A stretch of 35,888 nucleotides of DNA from Paraphysomonas bandaiensis. Its lineage: Eukaryota > Chrysophyceae. The translations under genes were made by a program, and so were the position numbers. Where the stretch lies: assembly GCA_965644295.1 (NCBI GenBank), contig CBFFRP010000450.1:1-35888 (forward strand), in the 5' to 3' direction. The first letter of the stretch is position 1. Each line of letters opens with the position of its first letter. Positions 21,301-30,604 of this stretch are shown in pieces. The notes below the pieces were generated by a model that did not search any database, was not told the origin of the DNA, and was given only the letters and a program-made list of their open reading frames with translations.

Positions 21301-22020
21301 AACCCAGCGGATGAAATACTATATTTTTCCGTGGGAATGTCTCTCGCTGATCATTTGCGATGTTTGTTTCTCGGGTCAATGTTAGTGAACTGGATATCGA
21401 TTCTTATCTGTAGTGGAGCGATTGACCGCATTCTCACGAAACTGGGCTACTTGCCTCTGTTCGACAACTGGACGTATGCGGTAAACACCTCGTGGAGCTC
21501 TATTGTTGATCCTACTGCATCCAACGATAGTCGAATTTCTGCCGTGCGATCTGCGATTTGTAGTTTTGACAGATTAGTGGTGTCTCCTATTGCCCTACCC
21601 CATATATACTCCATGTTAACTATCATGTTGCTGGAACGAGGAAAGTTATACTTGACGCCAGTAGATCCTACCCAGTACACAGGAGTATTTCAGCTAATTG
21701 CAGACACCATAGTACACGCACGTAGTCCTGTCGGGAAGTATCTAATGTGGGCATATGCTCTGTATTTATTTGGGACATTCGTTTCGAAGCCGGTCTTATA
21801 CTGGTGCCAATGGTACTACAATTCTATCAAGGACGAAAACTATTTAGTAGGAATGGAGTTGCAGAACTCCAATCAGGTAAGCAATGTTGCCGACTACATT
21901 TTCCCGGAATTTATAATTTTGTTTTAGGGTGCCAAGGCTATGGAACATGCAGACGAAGTACTACGAGCGTCAGCGGGTGGCTCTGCAGATGAAGCAGTAC
22001 AAACGCCAACGGGAGATTAA
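18338..22020 (+). CDS. DOA10: Doa10/MARCH6-type RING-CH membrane E3 ubiquitin ligase
   Basis: Spliced model of 1,114 residues: exons 18338-18817, 18869-19892, 19987-20546, 20606-20740, 20824-21876 and 21928-22020; introns of 51, 94, 59, 83 and 51 nt. The N-terminus is a full RING-CH: Cys6, Cys9, Cys23, Cys25, His33, Cys36, Cys49 and Cys52 (C4HC3 spacing), followed by YIFRPKYADDMP, as in Doa10 and MARCH6. Many hydrophobic segments follow, divided by a long acidic disordered loop at about residues 180-345. The C-terminal end includes DENYLVGMELQN, like the MARCH6 tail. This family sits in the ER or nuclear membrane and ubiquitinates misfolded and short-lived proteins for ERAD with E2 enzymes. 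The length lies between human MARCH6 (about 910) and yeast Doa10 (about 1,319). Intron 1 ends in a tandem acceptor, GCAGTAG. Confidence 0.92.
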
Positions 22021-23440
22021 GTACATGTACATGTAGTTTGTAATTATCAGCGGGCTCTCGTCGCTGCATAATAATATAGGAGATTTAATATTTGTTGTCT
22101 CAAGATATATTATGTAAACGAGAAGAGAGAAGAAGTATGCCTTTTTCACTCTCTAAACTTTGCTGGGGGACGTTTTCTCCTTAATAATTTACTTTGATTA
22201 GTTTAAAATTGTTTGCAGTCCCGAAGTACAACATGTTATTTGTAAGGTGTAAGGAAATATACAATATACTAGGCTACGTTCCATGGTGTGCGCTGATGAG
22301 TGCTATAACAAGTAAATGAAGAAGTGATGGTTATGAAGTCTACTATTTACTATTCGACCTAGTCGAAGTAGAATGTAGAGTTACTTAGCCACACCATTTT
22401 CGGTGTATATCCCAGTCAAGTAGTTGAAAACCGAAGCCATTAATTAATTACGAATTCAAGTTAAAGAACTACAGAGTTGACTTTGTGTTTACAGTATTTA
22501 CCTTGACAGGAGTAAAAAAATCACTCCAACTTGGTAACATATATACATATATTACTCATCATGTAATGAGTACAGACGTACAGACATACAAACATTGCAT
22601 ACATGCAATACATCACATTCCCGCTTCGTAATCAAATGAGAATTGGGAATTTCTCATGACCAGCCAAATTTCACAACCGCAGCTTGCAGACAAGAGCAAT
22701 ATAGGGTCTTACGCTTGATTTCTAGGGGACCTCCTGAACAACATACATACCTGCAGTAATATACAGTTATTAGTACTCTACTAGTATGCATAAGTACAAT
22801 ATAACGCCTATCATGCGCTGCAGTTCTGAGGGCCTGGATGCACAACAGCACAGGCGATACAGGTCACAACCACTGCAGTGGAGAGGCCTCAGAGGTCCAC
22901 TGGAACATCAGCAGACTGTAGAGAGACTGTCAGTGTTCCATCTAGTGACAGAGATATAGCATTGGGGTCCTATCCTTCAACACGACACACTCCTCATGCA
23001 TGATACTGCATGACTAACGGTCTCCACTGCACGACACACCTGCACACTTTAATGATGGTGTTTTCACGAATATGTCATTTTTTTGCCCTGAAAACCCCCT
23101 TTTTTTAGAAAAAACGCTCTGCGTTGCGGTGTATTCGATGTATGGTAAACTCCAGCATGAATTCCAGCCAAGTCTACTACACTTCCTACTGGATGTACTC
23201 TGTGCTATGGAGGATGTATGCGAGTGTGTGGGTGTATATTACGACTACGACAGTAGTCTATGATTATGTGCAGCAGTGTGCCAGTGCTTGTATGTATACG
23301 TATATATATATGTGTGTGTATATATGGATCTGTGTGCCCTGAGAGTATCGGACCGCATCAGCTCAGATCACATCAGCTCAGTGTCCAGTCAACTCTCTAC
23401 CTGTCAGCTCATATAACTCGAACATAAATCTACATAAAAC
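22021..23440. other. Intergenic spacer with short repeats
   Basis: This holds the 3' flank of the Doa10-like gene and the 5' flank of the cupin gene. It contains AT-rich DNA, short runs of ACATAC and TGTATG (near 22580, 22740 and 23290), and the inverted repeat ATTGCAT-AC-ATGCAAT near 22595. I see no coding frame with a recognisable domain. Confidence 0.6.
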
Positions 23441-24672
23441 ATGCCACAAAAAAATAGATGTGGTGTGTTAAAGTCTCTGCTCGGTGTGAGTGTGTTGGGT
23501 GCGCTTATGTCCATAGCTCTTAATGTTGATTCCACTGTAACAGTTGTCACATTTTTTCTAGCTACATACACATCATGGAGCTACAATTCCTCCCCTCTTT
23601 ATCTTAATTACTTGAAGAGAAAGATGGAGAAGCTCCCTGAAGTTGAACCGATGCCTCTGCCTGAGTTATCTGTGTCTAATTTCTCACGAGAAGAGCTCAT
23701 GCGTGTCTCCAATGGGCTCAGAATACCTGTAGTTATCCGTGGAGCTCTGAAAGATAGTGCTGCGGTAACTAAATGGAGCCGAGAATATTTTCTAGAAAAC
23801 TATGCGACGGAAAGTGTTGTCGTTCGTGAAGTGATTGCTGGTGGTGATGGTAGTGATGAGAGTACCATGGTTGTTCGTGTACAAGGGCGGACCATTGAGG
23901 AATACTACAAGATGATGGATAAAGGGCGCAACGTCTCAATGATTGCGTCATCCAGTATATTTCATCGGAGGCCTGAATTTCGCGGAGATATGCGGGCTGT
24001 TATGGAGGACGACTTGGTTGGCCCCAATGGTGAAGAAATTATTGCACTGCAGTTTTTCGCTACCCCAGGAGGTAGAACGTATTATCATTCGGAGATAGGC
24101 AACAATGTATTTCGTCAAATCGTTGGGCAGAAGCGATGGACAGTGATCAGCCCGGAGTACAATTATTTGCTTTGCCCAAAACCAGTGATATCGGGGACCT
24201 CTGTGAATCCAGATTGTTTGATGCAAAACACCACTCACCATCAGCGAGATGAGCACATGAAGCATATTCCCCGTTATACCGCTCTATTGAACCCAGGGGA
24301 TATATTTATCAATGCTCCTTGGTGGTGGCACGATGTGCTGTCTATTGGAGATCTCTCAGCTCCTCAGATCTCCGTTGCGGGCCGTATGAAGAATTTGAAA
24401 GCCACTTTCCTTAACTCCCCGATGAATACTTTCGTTGCAGGTGTCTAGATATGTTTCTGCAGATGTATATATGCTTATCCCGCTGTTGATAAATTGTATA
24501 TATGTTGTCTGCTGTATTCTCACATATTGTTGCTCTAGTTTTAACCAAGGTTCTCTCTGGCGAAAAACACAACGACGAAACGTTTGAGCTTGATTTAGAG
24601 GTTAACATTATTGACTCATGGAGAAGATGGTGCGAAGCCCAGGGTAGATTAGACTGTATCACACCAGTTTGA
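23441..24672 (+). CDS. Membrane-anchored cupin_8/JmjC-like Fe(II)/2-oxoglutarate oxygenase
   Basis: Spliced model of 377 residues: exons 23441-24440 and 24539-24672, with one 98-nt intron in phase 1. One hydrophobic segment at residues 11-42 predicts a signal anchor. The cupin-like domain follows: the substrate-side start RIPVVIRGALKDS, then TYYHSEIGNNVFRQIVGQKRW with candidate iron ligands His216 and Glu218, then NPGDIFINAPWWWHDVLSIG with His297. HxD/E plus a distal His is the iron triad of JmjC-like dioxygenases, here as HxE. Substrates in this family vary (protein hydroxylation or others) and I cannot tell which applies. The anchor suggests an ER, Golgi or secretory location. The last exon encodes a helical tail (EVNIIDSWRRWCEAQGRL). 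Confidence 0.82.
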
Positions 24673-24979
24673 AGCTTCATTTTGGGCTTGATTTTGACAG
24701 GAAGAATACTTTACGTCTATTGTAGATGAATAGCATGGCGTTTGAATTGCCTTAATGCTGATGTTACAAGCAATATATACGCAGTAACACAAATATATGA
24801 CATCTACTGTACCTGCACTTTCAGTGCGTATTTGTTCTGGCTTACTTTGAATACTATATTGAAAGTCTTATTATTAGCAATAGGCGCTAAAAACCTGCAC
24901 CAACTTAGAAGCATTCATAAAATATTCCCTCTCGGGCTTTGTTCCGAGGGCACGCCGTCTATGTGATAGGCCTCTTTAG

Positions 24980-25765
24980 TCCGCATCTGCACCGCCTGAC
25001 ATTCTAGATAGGCACGGAAGAGTGCAGTACAGTGGAGAATGACAGTGCTGCTGACATTGCAAGAGTTTCGTATGTATAGGCGTTGAGGCCACAGGTGTAC
25101 TGCGAGCTGTGGTGCCGTGAGGTGTAGGATTTTGGTTTGTCTGTGACCCCAATTGTCCTTGGGTGGGAGCCATACAATTGCGGCTCCTCCGTTGTGGGAA
25201 TTGGCTGTGTGTGGGTGTCGCCGAGCAGATGAGCAGGGGTTAGGTGTGTACGTGTGAAGGAGCCATCCGTGAATATGTTTTTTTGTAGGCGTACTTGTGA
25301 TCGTTGAACATTGGAGCTGTGATTGGACTTTGTCAATAGTAGCTCGGAAGTGTGGCGTGGCTGGGGAGGGAGAGGCTGTAGTCTGATGCCTACTTTTTGC
25401 CCCCATTGTACCAGGCTGGTGATATACATGTCGACGTCTTGGGGGGGGGGTGCTCATAGCGTTGTAAGAGCGATGTGGCCGCACTCTTGGGCTGTCCTCC
25501 GAGTGCGAGGGCTCATTGAAGAGTATATGCCATTTCTGAGTGTGGGCGTGGGTTGAAAATTTGCGCAGTCCAAGCCCTTTATATTTTGTGGGAAGGTGGA
25601 TAAGATTCGTGGGATATCCATGGGGGAGACGGAGTATGTCCCTAGCGGCCTTCGCGAGTAGTTTGTCTATGTCGATGTATATGGCATGTGTCCAGGATGC
25701 TTTGTTTGTGGTGGCCTTGTACAGTAGGGTCAGGAGTATTTGTGTGTTGAGGACGAGTAGCTTGC
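24980..25765 (-). pseudogene. Degraded LINE: RT thumb and RNase H fragments
   Basis: Reading leftward from about 25765, one frame gives KLLVLNTQILLTLLYKATTN and IDKLLAKAARDILRLPHGYP, then LIHLPTKYKGLGLRKFSTHA. This is typical of the post-catalytic thumb of LINE reverse transcriptases. Past a run of ten G (C on the sense strand) at 25441-25450 the frame shifts, and an RNase H start appears as NIFTDGSFTRTHL. A second-strand motif, NGGAAIVWLPP, lies in the earlier frame, and ETLAMSAALSFSTVL in the other. The domain is thus split between two frames. The reverse transcriptase catalytic core is absent, so the copy is 5'-truncated and dead. Confidence 0.75.
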
Positions 25766-25774
25766 AATCAGGTG

Positions 25775-25890
25775 TCGCGCTGGGCAGAACAATATCTGCT
25801 GACTATATATGCGGCTCACGTTAGTTTCTCGGAGAAATATCTCCGGTACTTATCCCCCAGAACACCACGAAAAGGTGCAAGTCTGACTTT
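25775..25890 (+). repeat. Dispersed repeat family A, copy 3
   Basis: A run from gcagaacaatatctgctgac through gcggctcacgttag, cttatcccccagaacaccac and gaaaaggtgcaagtctgact matches copy 1 almost base for base. It abuts the upstream end of the LINE relic in opposite orientation, so it may be the element's junction or an insertion target. Confidence 0.8.
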
Positions 25891-26276
25891 GAATACTATA
25901 GCTTCACTCAATATTACACTGCGCTTGCTTGCTCTACCCCATGGTTTAATCTCTTGTATCTCGAGAAAGGGTGTCCAACAAGCGAAGTATAAATGAATAG
26001 TCATATTCTGATGCTGAAACCTTATGCTGATATGCTGATGTACTGTATGATACAACCCTGTACTGTAGCAAATTTGGAGGCCCCAGGGTGCGTGGGCACG
26101 AAAGAAATACCGTGCTAAGGTTCATACTACTGTTACATATTGTTGTCTAATTTTGTTTAGAGTTTCTTCGTCGGAGTATAGAGGAGATACTATATTCTAT
26201 ATTATCTTAGAAACACTCAGTTCTACATATAGAAGAACAGGTCATTAATGATGGTAGTCCGGTTCCCGGCAATTAT

Positions 26277-26330
26277 AATGGCATTACCATTAATGGCCAT
26301 TAATGCCATTACCATTAACCATTAACGGTT
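26277..26330. repeat. CATTA-rich nested palindromes
   Basis: CATTAATGGCCATTAATG at 26288-26305 is a perfect 18-bp palindrome. It is flanked by the inverted pair aatggcatta and taatgccatt, followed by further ccatta units. This may be a small cruciform-forming repeat or simple-sequence drift. Confidence 0.6.
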
Positions 26331-26763
26331 ACCAGGCCCTGGGTTACAGTACAATACAGAGTGCAATAATGAAGGTGTAGTCATATATTTTACTCGGTAC
26401 ACAGTACACTCTGTTTATGTGGGTATCCTTCTTGTGTCTCAAGAGATCTATAAGCCTGAGAGTGGCCGTTTATAAAGAAACAATACTATTAGATGGTAAT
26501 AAGTATATTAATATCGAGAAATAGAATATCTCGTCATCGATAAAACATGGATAATAAAATAGAAGGAAAATAATAGGTCACAACTTAAACAGCACATATC
26601 GACTGGTAAGCTGCAAGCCTATTCATAGTGACTATATACTGTGCAATACAGCATATAATTCGCATCATTTTATTCAAAATGCTACTCCTAACCTTATCAA
26701 TAAATCATCATAGGTACAATGCAGGATGTCTGCAATAAAAAAAACAAAGGATATATCCGAGAA

Positions 26764-27804
26764 CTATTCCTCGTAAACGTGTACTGCCGCTTGCTTTGTT
26801 CTACCCCCACAATGCATGCGATATGTATGACCACTCTCTTGTCTCATGAAAAGTCGAATATTCCTCGATGATTCATCTGATTCTCTCGCGCTGGAGTCTG
26901 TACTCGGCTGTCGCCCCCACACGCGTCGTATTGACGAGCTTGCCGATCTGCCATATCCTCTGCGCGAAGAAACATCACTACTCTGCTTTCTGTAAATAGT
27001 TTGAGGCTTCATCTGAATAGGTATGACGCTGAACTTCTGTTCTGCCCTGTTTATACTACTGATTCGTATATTTCCTGTCCTCGGCTGCCGAAAGGAGTCT
27101 TCATCAGTGTTCCTCTCATCCTCTGAATAGGTCATTCCTACAGCTGTAGTAGAAGAGGTTTGGGGTGTATGTCGATTTTTCGTCTTGGAACTCACTGCTA
27201 TTACATGCAAAGCGGTGTTTTTGTATTCCACCAACCCACGATCTGCTACCTCCTTGATATAGTACGTAATTCTATTACGAACATGCATTTCTCTGCTATG
27301 TCTCGCTTTCAAAATATCACTCCATGACATTGACGTCGATCCTCGAGGACATATGTTTCTGGCGAACACAAGTGCTTCTTCTTCCCCTCTGAAAATGCCA
27401 TACTGCAATAAGCTTTTTGCAACAGTTTTAAAATGCACCGTTGAATCCGTATGCTTGTCTTTTAACGACATGAACATGCGGCGAAATGCCACGAGGTCTA
27501 ATTCTGTTATTTCAAAATTACTACCGACATATATGCCGTTATATTTACACCACGTTTCCCATTCTTGTTTCTGCAGTAACGCCTCAGCAGTTTGAAGCGC
27601 AGTTCCATCCTCATTGTTCTTCGATTTTAGCCGTACTTGTGGAACAGTTTGAGGATGATTAGCGGATGTTTTCTTGCTGAATATGGCGGAGAATCTTCTT
27701 GAGGCCGGAAAGAGTCTGTCTGCGACCTCTCTGTGCGAACAGAGCACTGATTTAACTTTAGAATGTCTGGTGTGAGGCCGTGTGACAGGAGGAAGGATGG
27801 GCAT
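26764..27804 (-). CDS. Unrecognised intronless 346-residue protein, possible EF-hand-like pair
   Basis: A single uninterrupted frame of 346 codons runs from an ATG to TAG. The central part (about residues 75-175) is helical and folded-looking: WETWCKYNGIYVG, then LDLVAFRRMFMSLKD and VAKSLLQYGIFRGEEEALVFARNICPRGSTSMSW. The helix-loop-helix spacing resembles a degenerate EF-hand pair without clear calcium ligands, so I do not claim calcium binding. The C-terminal half is Ser/Arg-rich and probably disordered, with many RxxS sites. I recognise no family. The lack of introns sets it apart from the other genes. Length, codon composition and absence of repeats support a real gene. Confidence 0.6.
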   Translation of the reverse strand: MPILPPVTRPHTRHSKVKSVLCSHREVADRLFPASRRFSAIFSKKTSANHPQTVPQVRLKSKNNEDGTALQTAEALLQKQEWETWCKYNGIYVGSNFEITELDLVAFRRMFMSLKDKHTDSTVHFKTVAKSLLQYGIFRGEEEALVFARNICPRGSTSMSWSDILKARHSREMHVRNRITYYIKEVADRGLVEYKNTALHVIAVSSKTKNRHTPQTSSTTAVGMTYSEDERNTDEDSFRQPRTGNIRISSINRAEQKFSVIPIQMKPQTIYRKQSSDVSSRRGYGRSASSSIRRVWGRQPSTDSSARESDESSRNIRLFMRQESGHTYRMHCGGRTKQAAVHVYEE

Positions 27805-28571
27805 GCCTCTATCGATGTTGATACAGTTGAATTCGTTCGTTTTATGTGTGTGTGGCTCGAGTGTTATGGTTATCTGCTCTCAGCTTCAGTGGTAACTACA
27901 GAGAAGAACCACAAACAAAGAGAGAAGATTAACGGGTTGTGTGTGTGTTATTCTGATGAGTGATATGAGCAGATCTTCATGTGTTCCTCTATATGATGAA
28001 ACACTCTACTGTACTGTGCTGTACTTTACAATGAGCGATAGTGTCACTTATTTTACACTTCTATCCATGACGAGATCCTACAGGCCTGTACGTGTACTTA
28101 TAGAGAGAGGCGGTTATTGCTGCCGGGCCGTCACTTCATCTTCAGTCTCTACGTCAGCGAATTTACTACTTCAACATGAGGATACATACGTACGCTATAT
28201 TCCATAGGCCACGTATCGCCCTTCCCTCTACCCTTCTGTTGGGCTTGTACGGACCGGTAAACCCCGTTCCCATGATGGGCATACGGGCGAAAATGGGGGC
28301 TACCAGCAACTCTGTACGGGAAGTTACTTACCAGATCAAGAACACTGTAGTCTGATGACATACAGAGTATTCCGTATTCCGACACACGCCCTTGCATCCC
28401 CGTCATCCTCCTGTGTATATACGTGTATATATGAGGCAGGGAGAAAGATCGTCCACACCTCCACAGCACAGCAGCAGCAGTCACCACAACAAACACAACA
28501 CAAGTCGAAGAAACGAGCGAACTGATAATTGTCCATAACTATCACGCCCAGTTGAATACATCTCGTGAGAT
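27805..28571. other. Divergent intergenic spacer
   Basis: This holds the 5' flanks of the leftward 346-codon gene and the rightward protease gene. It has short GTGTGT and TATACGTGTATATATG runs and small overlapping frames on both strands with no recognisable motif. I see no further gene. Confidence 0.55.
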
Positions 28572-29776
28572 ATGGCAATAGTCCTTACAGTATCTGTATC
28601 TATGATGCTCCTCGCAACTCTTTCTCATGCAAGTCGGTTGTATTTTACTAACGACACTGCTGCGCTTGAGTCGGCATGGGCGCAGTATAAACACGACTAT
28701 AAGAAGAGTTATCAGAGCACAGAAGAAGACCGAATGCGTTTCAAAATATTCACTCAGAACCTCCAGATTATTGATGGTAGGTGGATTCGTGTTTAATTGA
28801 CCAGCGCTTATGTATATATATTCGACTCAGCTCGCAACGAAGCAGAGACCGGAACAGCGACTTATGGAATAAATAAATTTGCTGATTTAAGTCCTGAGGA
28901 AATTCAGAAGTACTATATGAATGCTGTTCCCGCTTCTAATGTCTCGGAAACGAAGGATACAGTACATTATGTGGAACCATATTCTGGTGCTGAAAGTTTT
29001 GTGGATTGGACGGGTGAGTATTGTCAGTTGCGTCGGCCGTAGAATATATAAACAAAAAATTCTTCTCAGGCATATACACTACTCCTGTTAAAGATCAGGG
29101 ATATTGTGGGTAAGTTACGCTAATATTCCCTGTATGTTTTTAGTTGTAGCTATGCACCGTCGTTCACCTCTCAATGTTATGTCTTTATGCTCTTTATAAC
29201 AGGTCATGTTGGGCATTTTCTGCTACCGAGCAGATTGAATCGGACGCTATGCGCCAATTGGGCTCTTCCTACATTCTGTCAGTGAACCAAATGCTTCAGT
29301 GCGCGCTCAAGGGTGGTGCACCGTGTCGTGGCGGTTGGACGGAGGTCGGGTATGAGTATGTCCGTCGAGAAGGTGGACTCGAAACAGAGGAGGACTACCC
29401 CTATCAGGACCCACACATGAATACATGTGAATCGAATGCCCGCAAAGAGGTTATTGGGGTACGGAAATATACTACAATTTACGGTGAAGAGAACATGGCG
29501 GCTTACGTCAAGTCCACAGGACCGCTCTCAGTCTGTCTATCTGCCACTGGATGGGAGTTCTATCATGGTGGGATAGTGGAGACTTGCCCTAAATATGTGA
29601 ACCATTGTGTACAAGCTGTCGGAGTCGATGACAGTAAAGTTGGAGGGTTCTGGAAGGTTCGCAACAGTTACGGGCCTGATTGGGGAGAATCGGGCTACAT
29701 CAGACTTGCGTACGGTCAGAATACTTGTTTCATTACTCGTGACCCAACCTATACTGAAACGTTTTTCGTAGAATAA
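28572..29776 (+). CDS. Papain-family (C1A) cysteine protease with I29 propeptide
   Basis: Spliced model of 333 residues: exons 28572-28776, 28831-29013, 29070-29109 and 29203-29776; introns of 54, 56 and 93 nt. A signal peptide covers about residues 1-20. The inhibitory I29 propeptide follows (WAQYKHDYKKSYQSTEEDRM, then YGINKFADLSPEEI). The mature domain begins near VDWTG. Catalytic motifs are complete: PVKDQGYCGSCWAF (Gln139, Cys145), YVNHCVQAVGVD (His277) and VRNSYGPDWGESGYIRL (Asn297). Most papains have NSWG; here the tryptophan is tyrosine (Tyr299). The length is normal for a cathepsin L/papain zymogen. The signal peptide implies delivery to lysosome or vacuole, or secretion, with acid activation by loss of the propeptide. 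Confidence 0.93.
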
Positions 29777-30604
29777 ATGAAAACTTGCTTGAATATTGTG
29801 ATGGTGTAGCTATCAAAATATAGTAAGCTTGCTATTGTGTGATGTATCTTGCTGTGCTGTTGCTCGTGGGCAACGAAATTCTCGAATTTCTTACTATATC
29901 TGGTAGTTGCTTGTTTAATATTTTATATTTTCATGCACTGAGTGTTATTAATAATATATTTTACACTGACAGTGACGTGACCTGGCTAAAATATGGCTAT
30001 AAGGGTTTGCAAACTGCAGTTGTACAGTTTCCTTTGAAGAGCTTCTGAAGGATTCATGTGCATCGCTGCGCTTTTTAATGCATGTGCAGAGTTGACTGCA
30101 GCAGTACTGCTCTATGTAGGACAAGTAATCGTCCAGTATTGATAGCATATAGGCTGGGTCTTGGTAATGTGCATATAGTCTACGTGCACTTAGCCAATCT
30201 GCTTTTTGGCCTCCCATATCTATGATTTCAGCATATTCTTCAAAGTGATGCTTATTGTCCTGATAGACTGATAAAGAAATATCTAGATATATCGCCACAC
30301 GACCATATCTTTGGAGGTGTCTAGATGGAGTACTGCTGTACTCTGTGTACGACCTACAGAGTACATACGAGTGTATTTGATTTCCTATTCAAAACATGAA
30401 AACCATGGATTTCGGGTGTGAGAATATAATGGATATTGTCTGTTTTTTCAACCAATGTGCTATTCTAGATTTTTTTTTACAAAGCAAGAGATGGCTGTGT
30501 GGATAGGCATGCAGTGCAATGTGTGTATGTAGACAGCAGCATCTCTGAGATCTACTTGAGCAGCTGCGCACATTCTATGCATTAGCCACCACCCACCTCT
30601 CAGT
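29777..30604. other. Spacer with an unassigned open frame
   Basis: Apart from the leftward frame at 29948-30397, I see only AT-rich DNA and a run of T at 30471-30479. The last 60 bases before 30605 are the 5' flank of the TM-TPR gene. Confidence 0.5.
29948..30397 (-). CDS. Uncharacterised open frame, possible relic or small gene
   Basis: An open leftward frame of about 150 codons ends in TAA at 29948. It has no ATG near its beginning. Non-repetitive, protein-like segments occur: VAIYLDISLSVYQDNKHHFE, then YAEIIDMGGQKADWLSARRL and MLSILDDYLSYIEQY. I recognise no family. It could be the last exon of a small gene, a gene fragment, or chance. Confidence 0.3.

Larger units (their letters stand above)
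24673..26763. other. Intergenic spacer with LINE relic and repeats
   Basis: Besides the LINE fragment (24980-25765) and family A copy 3, it holds AT-rich DNA and a CATTA-rich palindromic patch at 26277-26330. I see no functional gene here. Confidence 0.6.
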
